From the NCBI RefSeq assembly GCF_001528665.1, contig NZ_BBYJ01000005.1, forward strand, positions 434,001 through 498,000: 64,000 bases of DNA. The letters are read 5' to 3'. The DNA is from Microtetraspora malaysiensis. GTDB lineage: Bacteria; Actinomycetota; Actinomycetes; Streptosporangiales; Streptosporangiaceae. A program made the translations under genes and the position numbers. Positions 8,971-17,097 of this stretch are shown here, piece by piece (positions within the stretch are counted from its first letter, which is position 1; each line of letters starts with the position of its first letter). The notes below the pieces were generated by a model, which saw only the letters and a list, made by a program, of their open reading frames with translations, made no database searches and was not told the origin of the DNA.

Positions 8971-9849
8971 TCAGAGTGAGGCGCGCAGGTGTTTGACCGT
9001 TGCGGTGATCGGGGGCCTGGTGTCCTGGCGGCGCCAGGCCAGGACTGTCGTGCAGTGGTGGCCGCCGCGCAGGGGAACGATGACCACGCCGGACCGTGCG
9101 TAGTGCTGGTCGGTGCTCATCGACACCAGCGCGACCCCGACCCCGGCGGCGACCGACTCCAGGGTCTCCTCCAGGGCGTTGGACTCGGCCGCCACGTGCC
9201 CGCCGGTGGCACCGATCGCGGCCGGGGCGCGGAAGTGGGCCCACTCGGGATCGGGTGATCTCGGCGTGACCCAGGCCAGTCCGTGCAGGTCGTCGGGGTG
9301 CAGGTCGTGCCGCGCGGCCATGGGGTGAGCCACCGGCAGGGCGATGGCGCGGCGGTCGGTGGCCAGCGGGAGAGTCTCCAGTGCGTCGGTGGAGACCGGT
9401 GGCCAGATGACGGCCAGGTCGCTTTCCCCGGTGAGCAGGCCGCAGGTCGGGTCGTCGAAGTCGAATCTGCGTAGTGCCAGACGGATTTCGGGCTGTTCAC
9501 GCAACACGTTGATCACCGTGCTGGTGCGTGTCCCGGCGGCCTCCCCCATGAACCCCAAAGTCAGATCCGACGGGTCGGCCCCGGAAAGCGTGGCCTCCAC
9601 CTCATCCAGCGCGGCCAACGCCGGCAACGCCCTTTCCAGGACGCGCCGGCCATGCGAGGTCAAAGTGATGCCCGCCTGCTCTCGTCGCAGCAGGGGCTGG
9701 CCTCCGCGGGACTCCAGGCGGGCGACGGCGGTGCTGACGCTGGGCTGGCTGACACCCAGCGTCTCGGCGGCGGCGGTGAACGATCCCGTCCGCGCGACCG
9801 CCGCGAACGCGCGCAGAGCCGAGACGGTGACACGTGAGGACTCGGCCAT
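8971..9849 (-). CDS. LysR-family transcriptional regulator
   Basis: 292 residues: N-terminal winged helix (TVSALRAFAAVARTGSFTAA, LGVSQPSVSTAVARLE) and a type 2 periplasmic-binding-protein effector domain. It is divergent from the azlCD genes with only ~67 bp between starts. A 16-bp palindrome lies 2 bp before its ATG, so it probably autoregulates and controls the branched-chain amino acid exporter. Confidence 0.92.
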   Translation of the reverse strand: MAESSRVTVSALRAFAAVARTGSFTAAAETLGVSQPSVSTAVARLESRGGQPLLRREQAGITLTSHGRRVLERALPALAALDEVEATLSGADPSDLTLGFMGEAAGTRTSTVINVLREQPEIRLALRRFDFDDPTCGLLTGESDLAVIWPPVSTDALETLPLATDRRAIALPVAHPMAARHDLHPDDLHGLAWVTPRSPDPEWAHFRAPAAIGATGGHVAAESNALEETLESVAAGVGVALVSMSTDQHYARSGVVIVPLRGGHHCTTVLAWRRQDTRPPITATVKHLRASL

Positions 9850-9850
9850 A

Positions 9851-9866
9851 ACCTAAGGCTATAGGT
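9851..9866. promoter_or_regulatory. Candidate LysR operator between lysR and azlCD
   Basis: ACCTAAGGCTATAGGT: 5-bp arms ACCTA/TAGGT around six bases, in the T-N11-A style of LysR boxes. It abuts the LysR start codon, so bound protein would block lysR initiation. Confidence 0.5.
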
Positions 9867-9916
9867 ATGTGGTCGGACTATTCGACTGTCCGCAACGACG
9901 TGCCGAGACTGGCGCA

Positions 9917-10588
9917 GTGATCAAACTCAATGGTTCTGACCTGCGCTTGGCCACAGGGGCCGGCGTCGGCGCCGCCGTGTACTCGGCGGTGTTCGGAGCG
10001 CTCGCCGTCCAGAACGGCTGGTCGGTGGCGCAGGCGGTGGCGGCCAGCGTCGTCATTCATGCCGGAGGTGCCCAGCTCGTCGGGCTGGCAGCGCTCGGTG
10101 CGGGTGCCGCACCGCTGACCGCGGTCGCCGCCGGAACCCTGGTGAACATGCGGCTGGGAGTGTTCGGATTCGCGTTGGGTGACCTGTTCGCCTCATGGCG
10201 AGGACGGTTCAGCGCCGCCCACCTGGTCTCCGACGAGTCCGCCGGGACCGCACTGACCCGCGCCACACCCGCGGAACGACGGCGGACCTTCGTGGTCGTC
10301 GGCCTGATCCTGTTCACCGGCTGGACGATCGGGACGCTGATCGGCGCCGTCTTCGGGGCGACGCTCCCCGACCAGGTGCGCGGCATCCTCGACTCGGCCG
10401 CGGCAGCGGTCTTCGCGGCCCTGGTGGTCCCTCTGATCCACGGCCGCCGCGAGCTGGCGTTGGCGCTGCTGGCGTTCGTCGTGGCCCTGGGAGCGGTGGC
10501 CCACGTGCCTCCCGGCGTCCCGGTACTGCTGAGTGCGCTGATGGTGGTGCCCGCCGCGCTGATCCGGAAAAGGAGCGTGGCGCGATGA
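9917..10588 (+). CDS. azlC: AzlC-family branched-chain amino acid exporter, large subunit
   Basis: About 223 residues and highly hydrophobic, with the AzlC signature region AGGAQLVGLAALGAGAAP and the following NMRLGVFGFALGDLF. With AzlD it forms a two-component exporter of leucine-type or azaleucine substrates. GTG at 9917 is preferred; a GTG at 9869 would put the start 2 bp after the operator. Its stop overlaps the azlD start (ATGA). Confidence 0.85.
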   Translation: MIKLNGSDLRLATGAGVGAAVYSAVFGALAVQNGWSVAQAVAASVVIHAGGAQLVGLAALGAGAAPLTAVAAGTLVNMRLGVFGFALGDLFASWRGRFSAAHLVSDESAGTALTRATPAERRRTFVVVGLILFTGWTIGTLIGAVFGATLPDQVRGILDSAAAAVFAALVVPLIHGRRELALALLAFVVALGAVAHVPPGVPVLLSALMVVPAALIRKRSVAR

Positions 10589-10881
10589 CCGTGTGGCTGT
10601 TCATCGGTGGTCTGGCGGCCACGACCTTCCTGGTCCGGCTCGGCGGGGTGGTGCTGGCTGCGCGCGGCGGCGGAAAGGCCGACTCCGGCACCGGCATGGT
10701 GGCGTTGCTTCCGGTCGCGCTGCTGGCGGCTGTCGCGGCCACGCAGGTGGTCCCCAAAGGGCACCTCGAACCCCATCTGCTGGCAGCGGCGGTCGCCGCG
10801 GGCCTGGCCAGCACACGGCTGAGTTTCCTGCCGGCGGTGCTGGTCGGAGGTGCGGCGGGGGCACTTGTCAGCCTCATCTGA
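10585..10881 (+). CDS. azlD: AzlD-domain small membrane subunit
   Basis: 98 residues with three to four predicted helices (TVWLFIGGLAATTFLVRLGG, VALLPVALLAAVAATQVV, LLAAAVAAGLAS), the size and pattern of AzlD. It overlaps azlC by four bases and has AAGGAG upstream, so the two are co-translated and form one transporter. Confidence 0.87.
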   Translation: MTVWLFIGGLAATTFLVRLGGVVLAARGGGKADSGTGMVALLPVALLAAVAATQVVPKGHLEPHLLAAAVAAGLASTRLSFLPAVLVGGAAGALVSLI

Positions 10882-11327
10882 CCACGCCGCCGCACGCCTC
10901 CCTTGCCACAGGAGCGGGCAATCCTCAGCCGCCGCCGCGCCGCCAACAGGCTGGACGCCGACATGTTGGATGAGGACCTGGCCGGGCCGGGCACCGGGCG
11001 TTCCTTCGGGCCCGCATCCGCGAAGACCGCGAGCGGGACGCGTGCACGCCCACCTCGCCGTGCTCTGCGTGCACCACGGAGAGCACGACGCCGACGGAGG
11101 CGGCTGCGTCGCGCGGCGGCAGGTGGCTGGTCGCCGCCTACCACAACAGCCCCGTCAACGCGAGCTAGCGAACCCCGAGGCCGGGCCACCAAGAACAACG
11201 CCTCGGTGGCCCGCGCTGCGCCGTTATCGTTTTCGACGATCGCGACGACCTGGGCGACGCGCGTTCCTCGTCGTCCCCCTCGTCCCGGGGCGCGGGTACC
11301 GCCCCGTCACCTGATCGGCCGGCCGGT
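10882..11327 (+). other. No intact gene; possible SgcJ/EcaC-like (SnoaL fold) remnant
   Basis: 446 bp between azlD and the esterase. Around 11085-11167 one frame reads GRWLVAAYHNSPVNAS followed by a stop, which resembles the C-terminal end of SgcJ/EcaC NTF2-like proteins. The preceding ~40 codons only make sense in other frames. I take it as a decayed gene; the rest shows no recognisable coding or RNA feature. Confidence 0.35.
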
Positions 11328-12176
11328 TCATGAGTCCTCCTTCTCGCCGCCGAGCCGGGTGGCCAGGAACCGGCCGGCACGCTCCAGCGCCGCTGCCGCC
11401 TCGGCCGATTCGTCGTCGAGCTGGAACACGTGCGGTTGACGGGGAACCACCTCCAACGTCACCGCGACCTCGTCGGCCCCGGCACGTCCGGCCAGCCGTA
11501 CGGCGTCGTCCAGCAGGAGCTCGCTCGAGCCGACCTGGATCAGCAGGGGCGGCAGCCCGGTGAGATCGGCGAAGACCGGGCTCGCCTCAGGCACCGCACC
11601 GTCACCGCCGGCAAGGTACCGATCGAAGAGCCACTTGAGATCGGCCGGAGCGAAGAACGGGTCCACCCCGTCCTTGGACCGCATGCTCGCGCTGCTGAGG
11701 GTCAGATCGACCGCCGGCGAGAACAGGACCGCCGCCGCCGGCATCGGCAGGCCCGCGTCCCGGGCGCGCATCATGGTGACGACGGCCAGAGCGGCACCGG
11801 CCGAGTCGCCCGCGACCACCAGCCGCTGCGGGTCGACACCGGAGTCCAGCAGCTCGCGGTAGGCCGCCAGGCAGTCATCGGGTGCGGCCGGGAACGCATG
11901 CTCGGGCGCCAGCCGGTAGTCGAGCGAGACCGCCCGGCCGTCCAGGTGCCGCAGCAGCGCGGCGGTGAGGTGGGCGGTGACCCGCGCCGACCCGACCACG
12001 AACCCACCGCCGTGGAGATACAGCAGCACGTCCTCGCCCACCGTGCCCGGCGCCGTGGTCCGCAGCTCCAGTGCCGGCCGCCCGCCGAGTGTCGTCGCCG
12101 ACGAGTCGACGTCCGCAGGCAAGGCCCGGGTGAACATCGCCGCGAACTGCTCGCGCCGTTCGGCAATGTTGAACAT
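11328..12176 (-). CDS. Alpha/beta hydrolase, hormone-sensitive-lipase (HSL) esterase family
   Basis: 282 residues. Oxyanion motif HGGGFVVGS, nucleophile elbow GDSAGAALA, YRLAPEHAFPAAPDD and a late His in RQPHVFQLD are the HSL-family set (Ser-Asp-His triad). Cytoplasmic carboxylesterase on small acyl esters is expected. It is divergent from a MarR regulator, with three operator-like repeats in the 109-bp spacer. Confidence 0.9.
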   Translation of the reverse strand: MFNIAERREQFAAMFTRALPADVDSSATTLGGRPALELRTTAPGTVGEDVLLYLHGGGFVVGSARVTAHLTAALLRHLDGRAVSLDYRLAPEHAFPAAPDDCLAAYRELLDSGVDPQRLVVAGDSAGAALAVVTMMRARDAGLPMPAAAVLFSPAVDLTLSSASMRSKDGVDPFFAPADLKWLFDRYLAGGDGAVPEASPVFADLTGLPPLLIQVGSSELLLDDAVRLAGRAGADEVAVTLEVVPRQPHVFQLDDESAEAAAALERAGRFLATRLGGEKEDS

Positions 12177-12193
12177 TTCGTCCTCCAGAATTA

Positions 12194-12255
12194 GTCAGGG
12201 TGCCTTACAGTCAGGCGACCTTACCATGCCGGGTGATACTGTCAAGCGGCCTGAC
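12194..12255. promoter_or_regulatory. Three-site operator array between esterase and marR
   Basis: TCAGGGTGCCTTA (12195-12207), TCAGGCGACCTTA (12211-12223) and TCAAGCGGCCTGA (12242-12254) all fit TMARG-N3-CCTKA, an imperfect 13-bp palindrome. The first two start 16 bp apart, the third 31 bp further. Position and symmetry suit a MarR dimer. Confidence 0.55.
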
Positions 12256-12285
12256 GAACTCGCCCGAAAGAAGGACCGCACGACG

Positions 12286-12768
12286 ATGACGACGCGTTCA
12301 GAACGCGGGAGCGGCAACCCGAAGCTGCCACTCCCCACCCTGCTCACGCAGGTCAGAGACATCGCGCTTGAGGGACTTCACCAGCAACTGGCCGACGAAG
12401 GGTTCGAGGGGATCCGGTTCGTCCACGGCTCGGTCTTCCGGAACATCGACGCCGAAGGTTCGCGGCTGACCACGCTCGCCGAACGCTCCGGACTCACCAA
12501 GCAGGCGATCGGCGAACTTGTCGGCGACCTGGAGGATCACGGTTACCTCGAGCGGGTCGCCGACGAGGCCGACCGCCGCGCGAAGATCATCCGGCTCACT
12601 GACCAGGGCAGGATGGCCCAGGCCGCGGCCGCCCGGATCCTCGCGGACGTCGAGCAGCGATGGTCCCGGCTTCTCGGCAGGGACCAGATCGCCATGCTGC
12701 GGCGCGCTCTGGAACAGGTCATCGCCATCGAAGCGGCTGGCACTCCGACCGTGTCCCCCCAGCAGTAG
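12286..12768 (+). CDS. MarR-family transcriptional regulator
   Basis: 160 residues with the winged helix of MarR: SRLTTLAERSGLTKQAIGEL, then the wing YLERVADEADRRAKIIRLTD. Likely a repressor of itself and the divergent esterase, released by a small aromatic or ester ligand. ATG at 12286 is the first in-frame start with a purine-rich site (GAAAGAAGGA). Confidence 0.9.
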   Translation: MTTRSERGSGNPKLPLPTLLTQVRDIALEGLHQQLADEGFEGIRFVHGSVFRNIDAEGSRLTTLAERSGLTKQAIGELVGDLEDHGYLERVADEADRRAKIIRLTDQGRMAQAAAARILADVEQRWSRLLGRDQIAMLRRALEQVIAIEAAGTPTVSPQQ

Positions 12769-12851
12769 GCGTACCGGTGCGGCGCCGGGTGTCCTGCGCC
12801 GGGGTGTACGGGTGGGTCGCCGGGATCTGCCCGCTGACCCAGCCGCGATTC

Positions 12852-13694
12852 TCAGATCATGCGTCGCAGCGCGGTCTCCACGGCATCGATCAGGGGGTCA
12901 CCTTCGGTCGGTGGGTGCCGTACGAGACCGAGCTCGACGTCCGGCAGGGTGGGCAGGGCGTCCGCGTTGTGGCAGGCCATGGCCGGTTCGAGGTTCGCGG
13001 GCATGAGCGCGGCGACGCCGAGCCCGGCCCGTACCGCGGCGAGCACACCGACCAGGCTGTTGCTTTCGAACGCCACCCGCCAGCGCCGATCGGCACGTTC
13101 CATCGTTTCCAGCACTGACGTGCGCCAGGAGCACGGATTCGAGAACAGCACCACCGGCAGCGGGTCGGCAGTCACGTCCACCCCCTGGCCGATCGCCCAG
13201 ACCAGCGGGCGGCGTACCGTCCAGCGCGGCGGCCCGGGAACGTCCGGCACCGCGTCGAGCACGAGTTGGACGCGTCCCGCGTCGTAGGCCTCCCGCATCG
13301 CGGCGTTGGAAAGGCTCAGCACCTCCAACGTCGCGCCGGGGTGCAGCCGGGCGAGGTCGGCGAGGGCCTGCGGAAGCCGGGACGCGGCAAGGTCTTCAAG
13401 CAGCCCGATGCCACAGTGGCCGGTAAGCGCGCGCCCGGTTTCGGTGAGTGCCTGCGCGGAGAGCGTGAGAATGCGTTCGGCGTACGGCAGGAGCTCCTCA
13501 CCCGCCCGCGTCGGCGAGACGCCAGACGGTGACCGGTGCAGCAGCGGACGGCCGACGACGCTCTCGAGCTTGCGCAACTGCTGGCTGAGCGCGGGCTGGG
13601 TATGTCCGAGCGCGGTCGCGGCGCGGCTGATGCTGCCCGCCCGCACGGCGGTGACGAATGACCGCAGCAACGCGGTCTCAAGATCCCTAGCCAT
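12852..13694 (-). CDS. LysR-family transcriptional regulator
   Basis: 280 residues: HTH at LRSFVTAVRAGSISRAATAL plus GHTQPALSQQLRKLE, then a substrate-binding domain. It faces the MFS gene at 13767 across 72 bp that contain a palindrome overlapping its own start, so the exporter is its likely target. Confidence 0.92.
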   Translation of the reverse strand: MARDLETALLRSFVTAVRAGSISRAATALGHTQPALSQQLRKLESVVGRPLLHRSPSGVSPTRAGEELLPYAERILTLSAQALTETGRALTGHCGIGLLEDLAASRLPQALADLARLHPGATLEVLSLSNAAMREAYDAGRVQLVLDAVPDVPGPPRWTVRRPLVWAIGQGVDVTADPLPVVLFSNPCSWRTSVLETMERADRRWRVAFESNSLVGVLAAVRAGLGVAALMPANLEPAMACHNADALPTLPDVELGLVRHPPTEGDPLIDAVETALRRMI

Positions 13695-13708
13695 AAGTAT
13701 TCATTATG
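13692..13708. promoter_or_regulatory. Candidate LysR operator
   Basis: CATAA-GTATTCA-TTATG, an A/T-rich inverted repeat in otherwise GC-rich DNA that includes the LysR start codon. It parallels the arrangement at 9851-9866. Confidence 0.4.
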
Positions 13709-13766
13709 CCGTCTCCAACGAAATAACCACTTCCTATGGCATGGCAGAGGATCTAGCGTCACGCAG

Positions 13767-15032
13767 GTGACCAGCTACCGACAGGTACTCGCCGTGCCAG
13801 GGATGGCACCACTGCTGAGCATGTCGCTGCTCGCCCGTACCGCCATCACAGCATCTGTGATGGCGCTGACGATGTATGTCGTGCTGGGCCTGGACATGAG
13901 CTACGCGGCAGCGGGTGGCGTCGCGGCGGCTATGACCGCGGGGATGGCGCTGGGCGGGCCGCTGCTTGGCCGCATGATCGACTGGCGGGGTCCGCGCATC
14001 GTATTGCGGGTCACTGTCGTACTGCAGGTCGCGTTCTGGCTGAGCGTGCCGATAATGCCGTACGGGATCCTGCTGGTCGCCGCCTTCGCGGCGGGTCTGC
14101 TGCTGGTGCCGGCCTCGCTGGTGACCAGGCAGGCGATCGCCGCGATGACGACGGCGGGACAGCGCCGGGCCGCGTTCGCGCTGGAATCGGTGCAGGGCGA
14201 GCTGTCGTACATGGTGGGCCCACCGATTGTGATCCTCTGCGCGGCGAAGGTGTCCCCCGGCGTGGTGGCATGGGGCGTCGGCGCCGCGATCGTGGCGGGT
14301 GGAGCGGGGATCGCCTTGCTCAACCCACCGCTGCGTGCCGAGGCGGCGGCCGACACGGTCGGCCGCCCCCGTCGCCGGGAGTGGCTGGGCCCGGACATGA
14401 TCGCCGTGCTGGTGATGGCGTTCGGTGTCACGATGCTGCTCAGTGGTACCGACCTGGCCATCGTCGCCACCCTCGAAGAAGCCGGCCAGGTGTCCTGGGC
14501 CGCCGTGGTCGTGGCAGTGTACGGCGTGGCCTCCGTCGGCGGTGGGCTGGTGTACGGCGCGCTCCCTCGGCCGCTGCCCACGTGGCTGCTGCTCGGTCTG
14601 CTCGGGCTGGCCACCATTCCTGCCGGGCTGGCCCACGATTGGCCCTGGTTGTGCGTGGCCGGTGTCGGTGCGGGGCTGCTCGCCGCGCCGACTCTTTCCA
14701 CGGTGGCCGACGCGGTGAGCCGGCTCGCGCCCGCCGGCGTGCGTGGCGAAGCGACAGGCCTGCAATCCTCGGCGCTGAGCGCGGGTTTCGCGCTCGGATC
14801 CCCGATCGTGGGGGGAGCGATCGACCTGTCCGTGCCGGCGGGCGGCTTCGCAGCGGCCGGGCTGGCCGGCCTCGCCGCCGCGCTGATCGGATGCCTGCTG
14901 TCCCGCCGCTCGCCCGCCCGGACACGGTCTCCGCTCAGCGATCTCGGCCTCGCCGGAGCCGCGGACCTCGATCCGCCCGGGGCCGGCGCCCGGTCCGGCA
15001 CATCTCGCCGCTCGTCGACGGCATCCCGATGA
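13767..15032 (+). CDS. MFS transporter (12-helix, SotB/Bcr-like)
   Basis: 421 residues with about 12 hydrophobic helices. MFS motif A is seen as GPLLGRMIDWRGPRIVLR after helix 2. There is no close family signature, so the substrate is unknown; divergent LysR control suggests a small organic acid or drug. The start at GTG 13767 lacks a strong Shine-Dalgarno site. Confidence 0.82.
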   Translation: MTSYRQVLAVPGMAPLLSMSLLARTAITASVMALTMYVVLGLDMSYAAAGGVAAAMTAGMALGGPLLGRMIDWRGPRIVLRVTVVLQVAFWLSVPIMPYGILLVAAFAAGLLLVPASLVTRQAIAAMTTAGQRRAAFALESVQGELSYMVGPPIVILCAAKVSPGVVAWGVGAAIVAGGAGIALLNPPLRAEAAADTVGRPRRREWLGPDMIAVLVMAFGVTMLLSGTDLAIVATLEEAGQVSWAAVVVAVYGVASVGGGLVYGALPRPLPTWLLLGLLGLATIPAGLAHDWPWLCVAGVGAGLLAAPTLSTVADAVSRLAPAGVRGEATGLQSSALSAGFALGSPIVGGAIDLSVPAGGFAAAGLAGLAAALIGCLLSRRSPARTRSPLSDLGLAGAADLDPPGAGARSGTSRRSSTASR

Positions 15033-15247
15033 CCAGGGAATCCCATGCCCGGCCCAAGCCTCTTCGTAGATCTTTACGGGGCCGCCGCCGGGCGCCGGCG
15101 CCCGGCCGTCGATCTCTGCCCGCGGCATCGGGATCGGCGTACCCACAGGGGGTTGCGCGCCCTGCGGCCGATCGTCGATCTCCCTGACCGTGAGGCCGGA
15201 ACCCCGTTAACCGATCATTACGGAACTATGTCCCAGTTTGTCCATGC

Positions 15248-15276
15248 TTGACCGATTTGAGTTCGTCTATTACTGT
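15248..15276 (+). promoter_or_regulatory. Candidate housekeeping promoter for the riboswitch/CHAP transcript
   Basis: TTGACC (15248-15253), 17 bases, TACTGT (15271-15276). Transcription starting near 15283 would give a leader of ~230 nt that includes the whole riboswitch. Confidence 0.4.
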
Positions 15277-15367
15277 TTTGGGAACACGGCGCATACCTGA
15301 CCTCTGCGCGGTATGCCTGCCCCATAACCGATCATGCGGTTGTCCTTTCCTGGACCTGACCGCTCGA

Positions 15368-15505
15368 CCGCTGAGTCCGCGTCGTCGCGGAGCCGGGGAC
15401 CCACCATCACTCTGGGGTGAATCGGTACAGCCGTACCGTAGGGCGACTTCCACGCCCGAACCCGTCAGCTAACCCGGTAGGCGGCTTGGAAGCAAGGGAG
15501 TAGAC
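15368..15505 (+). promoter_or_regulatory. ydaO/yuaA-type cyclic di-AMP riboswitch
   Basis: The leader of the CHAP gene carries the conserved actinobacterial ydaO blocks in order: GCGGAGCCGGGGACCCA, TGGGGTGAATCGG, the GGGCGACTTCCACGCCC stem, GAACCCGTCAGCTAACCCGG and TAGGCGGCTTGGAAGCAAGG. These riboswitches bind c-di-AMP and usually turn off cell-wall remodelling genes such as NlpC/P60, CHAP and Rpf proteins. It ends just before the RBS, so control could be at transcription or translation. Assigned by pattern recognition without a covariance-model search. Confidence 0.9.
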
Positions 15506-15512
15506 CCCCGTA

Positions 15513-16172
15513 ATGCGAGCCCCTAAGACTCTTCTTCGTACTGCCCTGATCACCGGAATCCTCGCCGCCGGCACCGCCGTCCCCGTGACGATGGCCGCGG
15601 CCCACGCGGAGACCCTTCCGACCGGCGCGCAGGCGGCCAGCGTCAGCCCCCTCATGAAGAAGGCCTCCTCGCTGCCCAAGGTGAGCCCCGAGCAGCTCCT
15701 GAAGATCGCGCAGGACCAGGTCGGCATCAGTGAGAACGCCAACGGCGGCGGCACCAAGTTCCACGAGTGGTACATGAACTCGCAGCGGGCGAAGGAGACC
15801 GTCGCCCGTGACGGCGGCCACGTCAACGCCTACGCCAACGCCCCCTGGTGCGACATGTTCGTCTCCTGGGTCGGCGAGAAGGCGGGTCTGCGCCCGGTCC
15901 TCGGCTGGGACGCCTACACCGTCCAGCACGCCAAGTGGTTCCAGGACAACCACCGCTGGGGCAACAAGGCCACGCCCGGCGCGGTCGTGTTCTTCGACTG
16001 GCACGGCGGCAAGAACATCTACGGCATCGACCACGTCGGCCTCGTCGTCAAGGACAACGGCGACGGCACCATCAAGACCGTCGAAGGCAACACCGGCAAC
16101 GGCAAGGTCGAGATCCGCACCCGGCCGATGAGCCAGGTGACCGGCTTCGGCTACCCCGTCTACACCGCGTGA
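15513..16172 (+). CDS. Secreted CHAP-domain peptidoglycan amidase
   Basis: 219 residues with a signal peptide (residues 1-32, RTALITGILAAGTAV core, cleavage after AHA). The CHAP domain covers ~60-215, with catalytic Cys113 (NAPWCDMFVSWV), His174 (IDHVGLV) and Glu191 (VEGNTG). It should cleave peptidoglycan cross-bridges or stems outside the cell during growth or spore germination. Expression is expected to follow cellular c-di-AMP through the riboswitch just upstream. A strong terminator follows, so it is monocistronic. Confidence 0.93.
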   Translation: MRAPKTLLRTALITGILAAGTAVPVTMAAAHAETLPTGAQAASVSPLMKKASSLPKVSPEQLLKIAQDQVGISENANGGGTKFHEWYMNSQRAKETVARDGGHVNAYANAPWCDMFVSWVGEKAGLRPVLGWDAYTVQHAKWFQDNHRWGNKATPGAVVFFDWHGGKNIYGIDHVGLVVKDNGDGTIKTVEGNTGNGKVEIRTRPMSQVTGFGYPVYTA

Positions 16173-16198
16173 TGTCCGTCTGACAGACGTGACTCCAT

Positions 16199-16229
16199 GA
16201 ACGCCCCCGGCAGACCGCCGGGGGCGTTC
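16199..16229 (+). terminator. Intrinsic terminator after the CHAP gene
   Basis: A perfect 13-bp GC-rich stem (16199-16211 with 16217-16229) and a 5-nt loop, 27 bp after the stop codon. Confidence 0.85.
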
Positions 16230-16525
16230 TGCTGTCCGGATCAGGAGGCGGAGATGCGCCGCACTCCACGGGCTGAACCCGGCCTCCGGCCGTGGTCGAC
16301 TCGCGGTCTCCGCTCTCCTTCCGGCGCCGCGGGTCAGGGCGTCGGCCTCCCCGATCGCCGCTTCCGAGATCATTTGCCGTCCGTCGAGGGTTTTGCCGAA
16401 ACGGTGGCGTGGATCGCGGCGAAGGCCAGGAGGGGGGTGGCGGTCCGCGGCGTGTCCTCCAGCATGGGCGACTGTCTCCGTCCGTGCCGCCGGCGGATTG
16501 GACAAATGTTCTCGTCAGTCGGCTT
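16230..16525. other. Intergenic, nothing recognised
   Basis: 296 bp between the CHAP terminator and the end of the HxlR gene. Short open frames on both strands have no family-like sequence. Confidence 0.5.
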
Positions 16526-16987
16526 TCAGCGGCCGGGTGGCATGCCGGGTCCCCGGAGGACGCCGACCTCGGCGGACGTTGGGGTGGCGCCGCAGTTGTC
16601 GCAGGTGAGGTGCTGGCGGAGGGGGCCACCGCAACCGTCGTGCCCGTAGATGATCGGCGGTCCGTCGGGGGCGGCCCAGCGGTCACCCCAGTGGGTGAGC
16701 GCGATGATCACAGGCTGGAGGTCCAGCCCCTTGTCGGTGAGGACGTACTCGTGCACCTCGGGGGCGTCCGGCTGAGGCCTGGTCTCCATCAGGCCGGCCT
16801 CGACGAACCGCTGCAGGCGACTGGTCAGGATGTTCGGGGCGATGCGGAGCGCGCGCTGGAACTCGGAGAACCGGGTGGCGCCCGTGAACATCGCGTTGCG
16901 GATGATCAGCAGGCTCCAGCGCTCACCCACGATCTCCAGGGCGCGTGCCGCCGAACACACCTCGTTGTCGTACAACCTGCCGAGCAT
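16526..16987 (-). CDS. HxlR-family winged-helix regulator
   Basis: 153 residues; HxlR core ARALEIVGERWSLLIIRNAM and FSEFQRALRIAPNILTSRLQ. An unusual tail holds paired cysteines (DGCGGPLRQHLTCDNCG) that could bind metal or sense redox. Start at 16987 is supported by GAGGAG 7 bases upstream; a longer frame from 17029 has none. It is divergent from the SDR gene; the spacer has GATGC/GCATC arms at 17054-17073. Confidence 0.88.
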   Translation of the reverse strand: MLGRLYDNEVCSAARALEIVGERWSLLIIRNAMFTGATRFSEFQRALRIAPNILTSRLQRFVEAGLMETRPQPDAPEVHEYVLTDKGLDLQPVIIALTHWGDRWAAPDGPPIIYGHDGCGGPLRQHLTCDNCGATPTSAEVGVLRGPGMPPGR

Positions 16988-17097
16988 CAGGCACTCCTCA
17001 CCGCCACGCAGGCAACTTGCATCACGCAACTGCGCGATCTAGATTGCTTTCATGATGCTAGTAGATCGGCATCTTCGTATCTCCACTGGAGGACACC

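Noticed and set aside
13734-15146. 470-codon minus-strand frame opposite the MFS gene
   Set aside because: Low-complexity Gly/Arg/His composition and no family features; mirror of the MFS coding frame.
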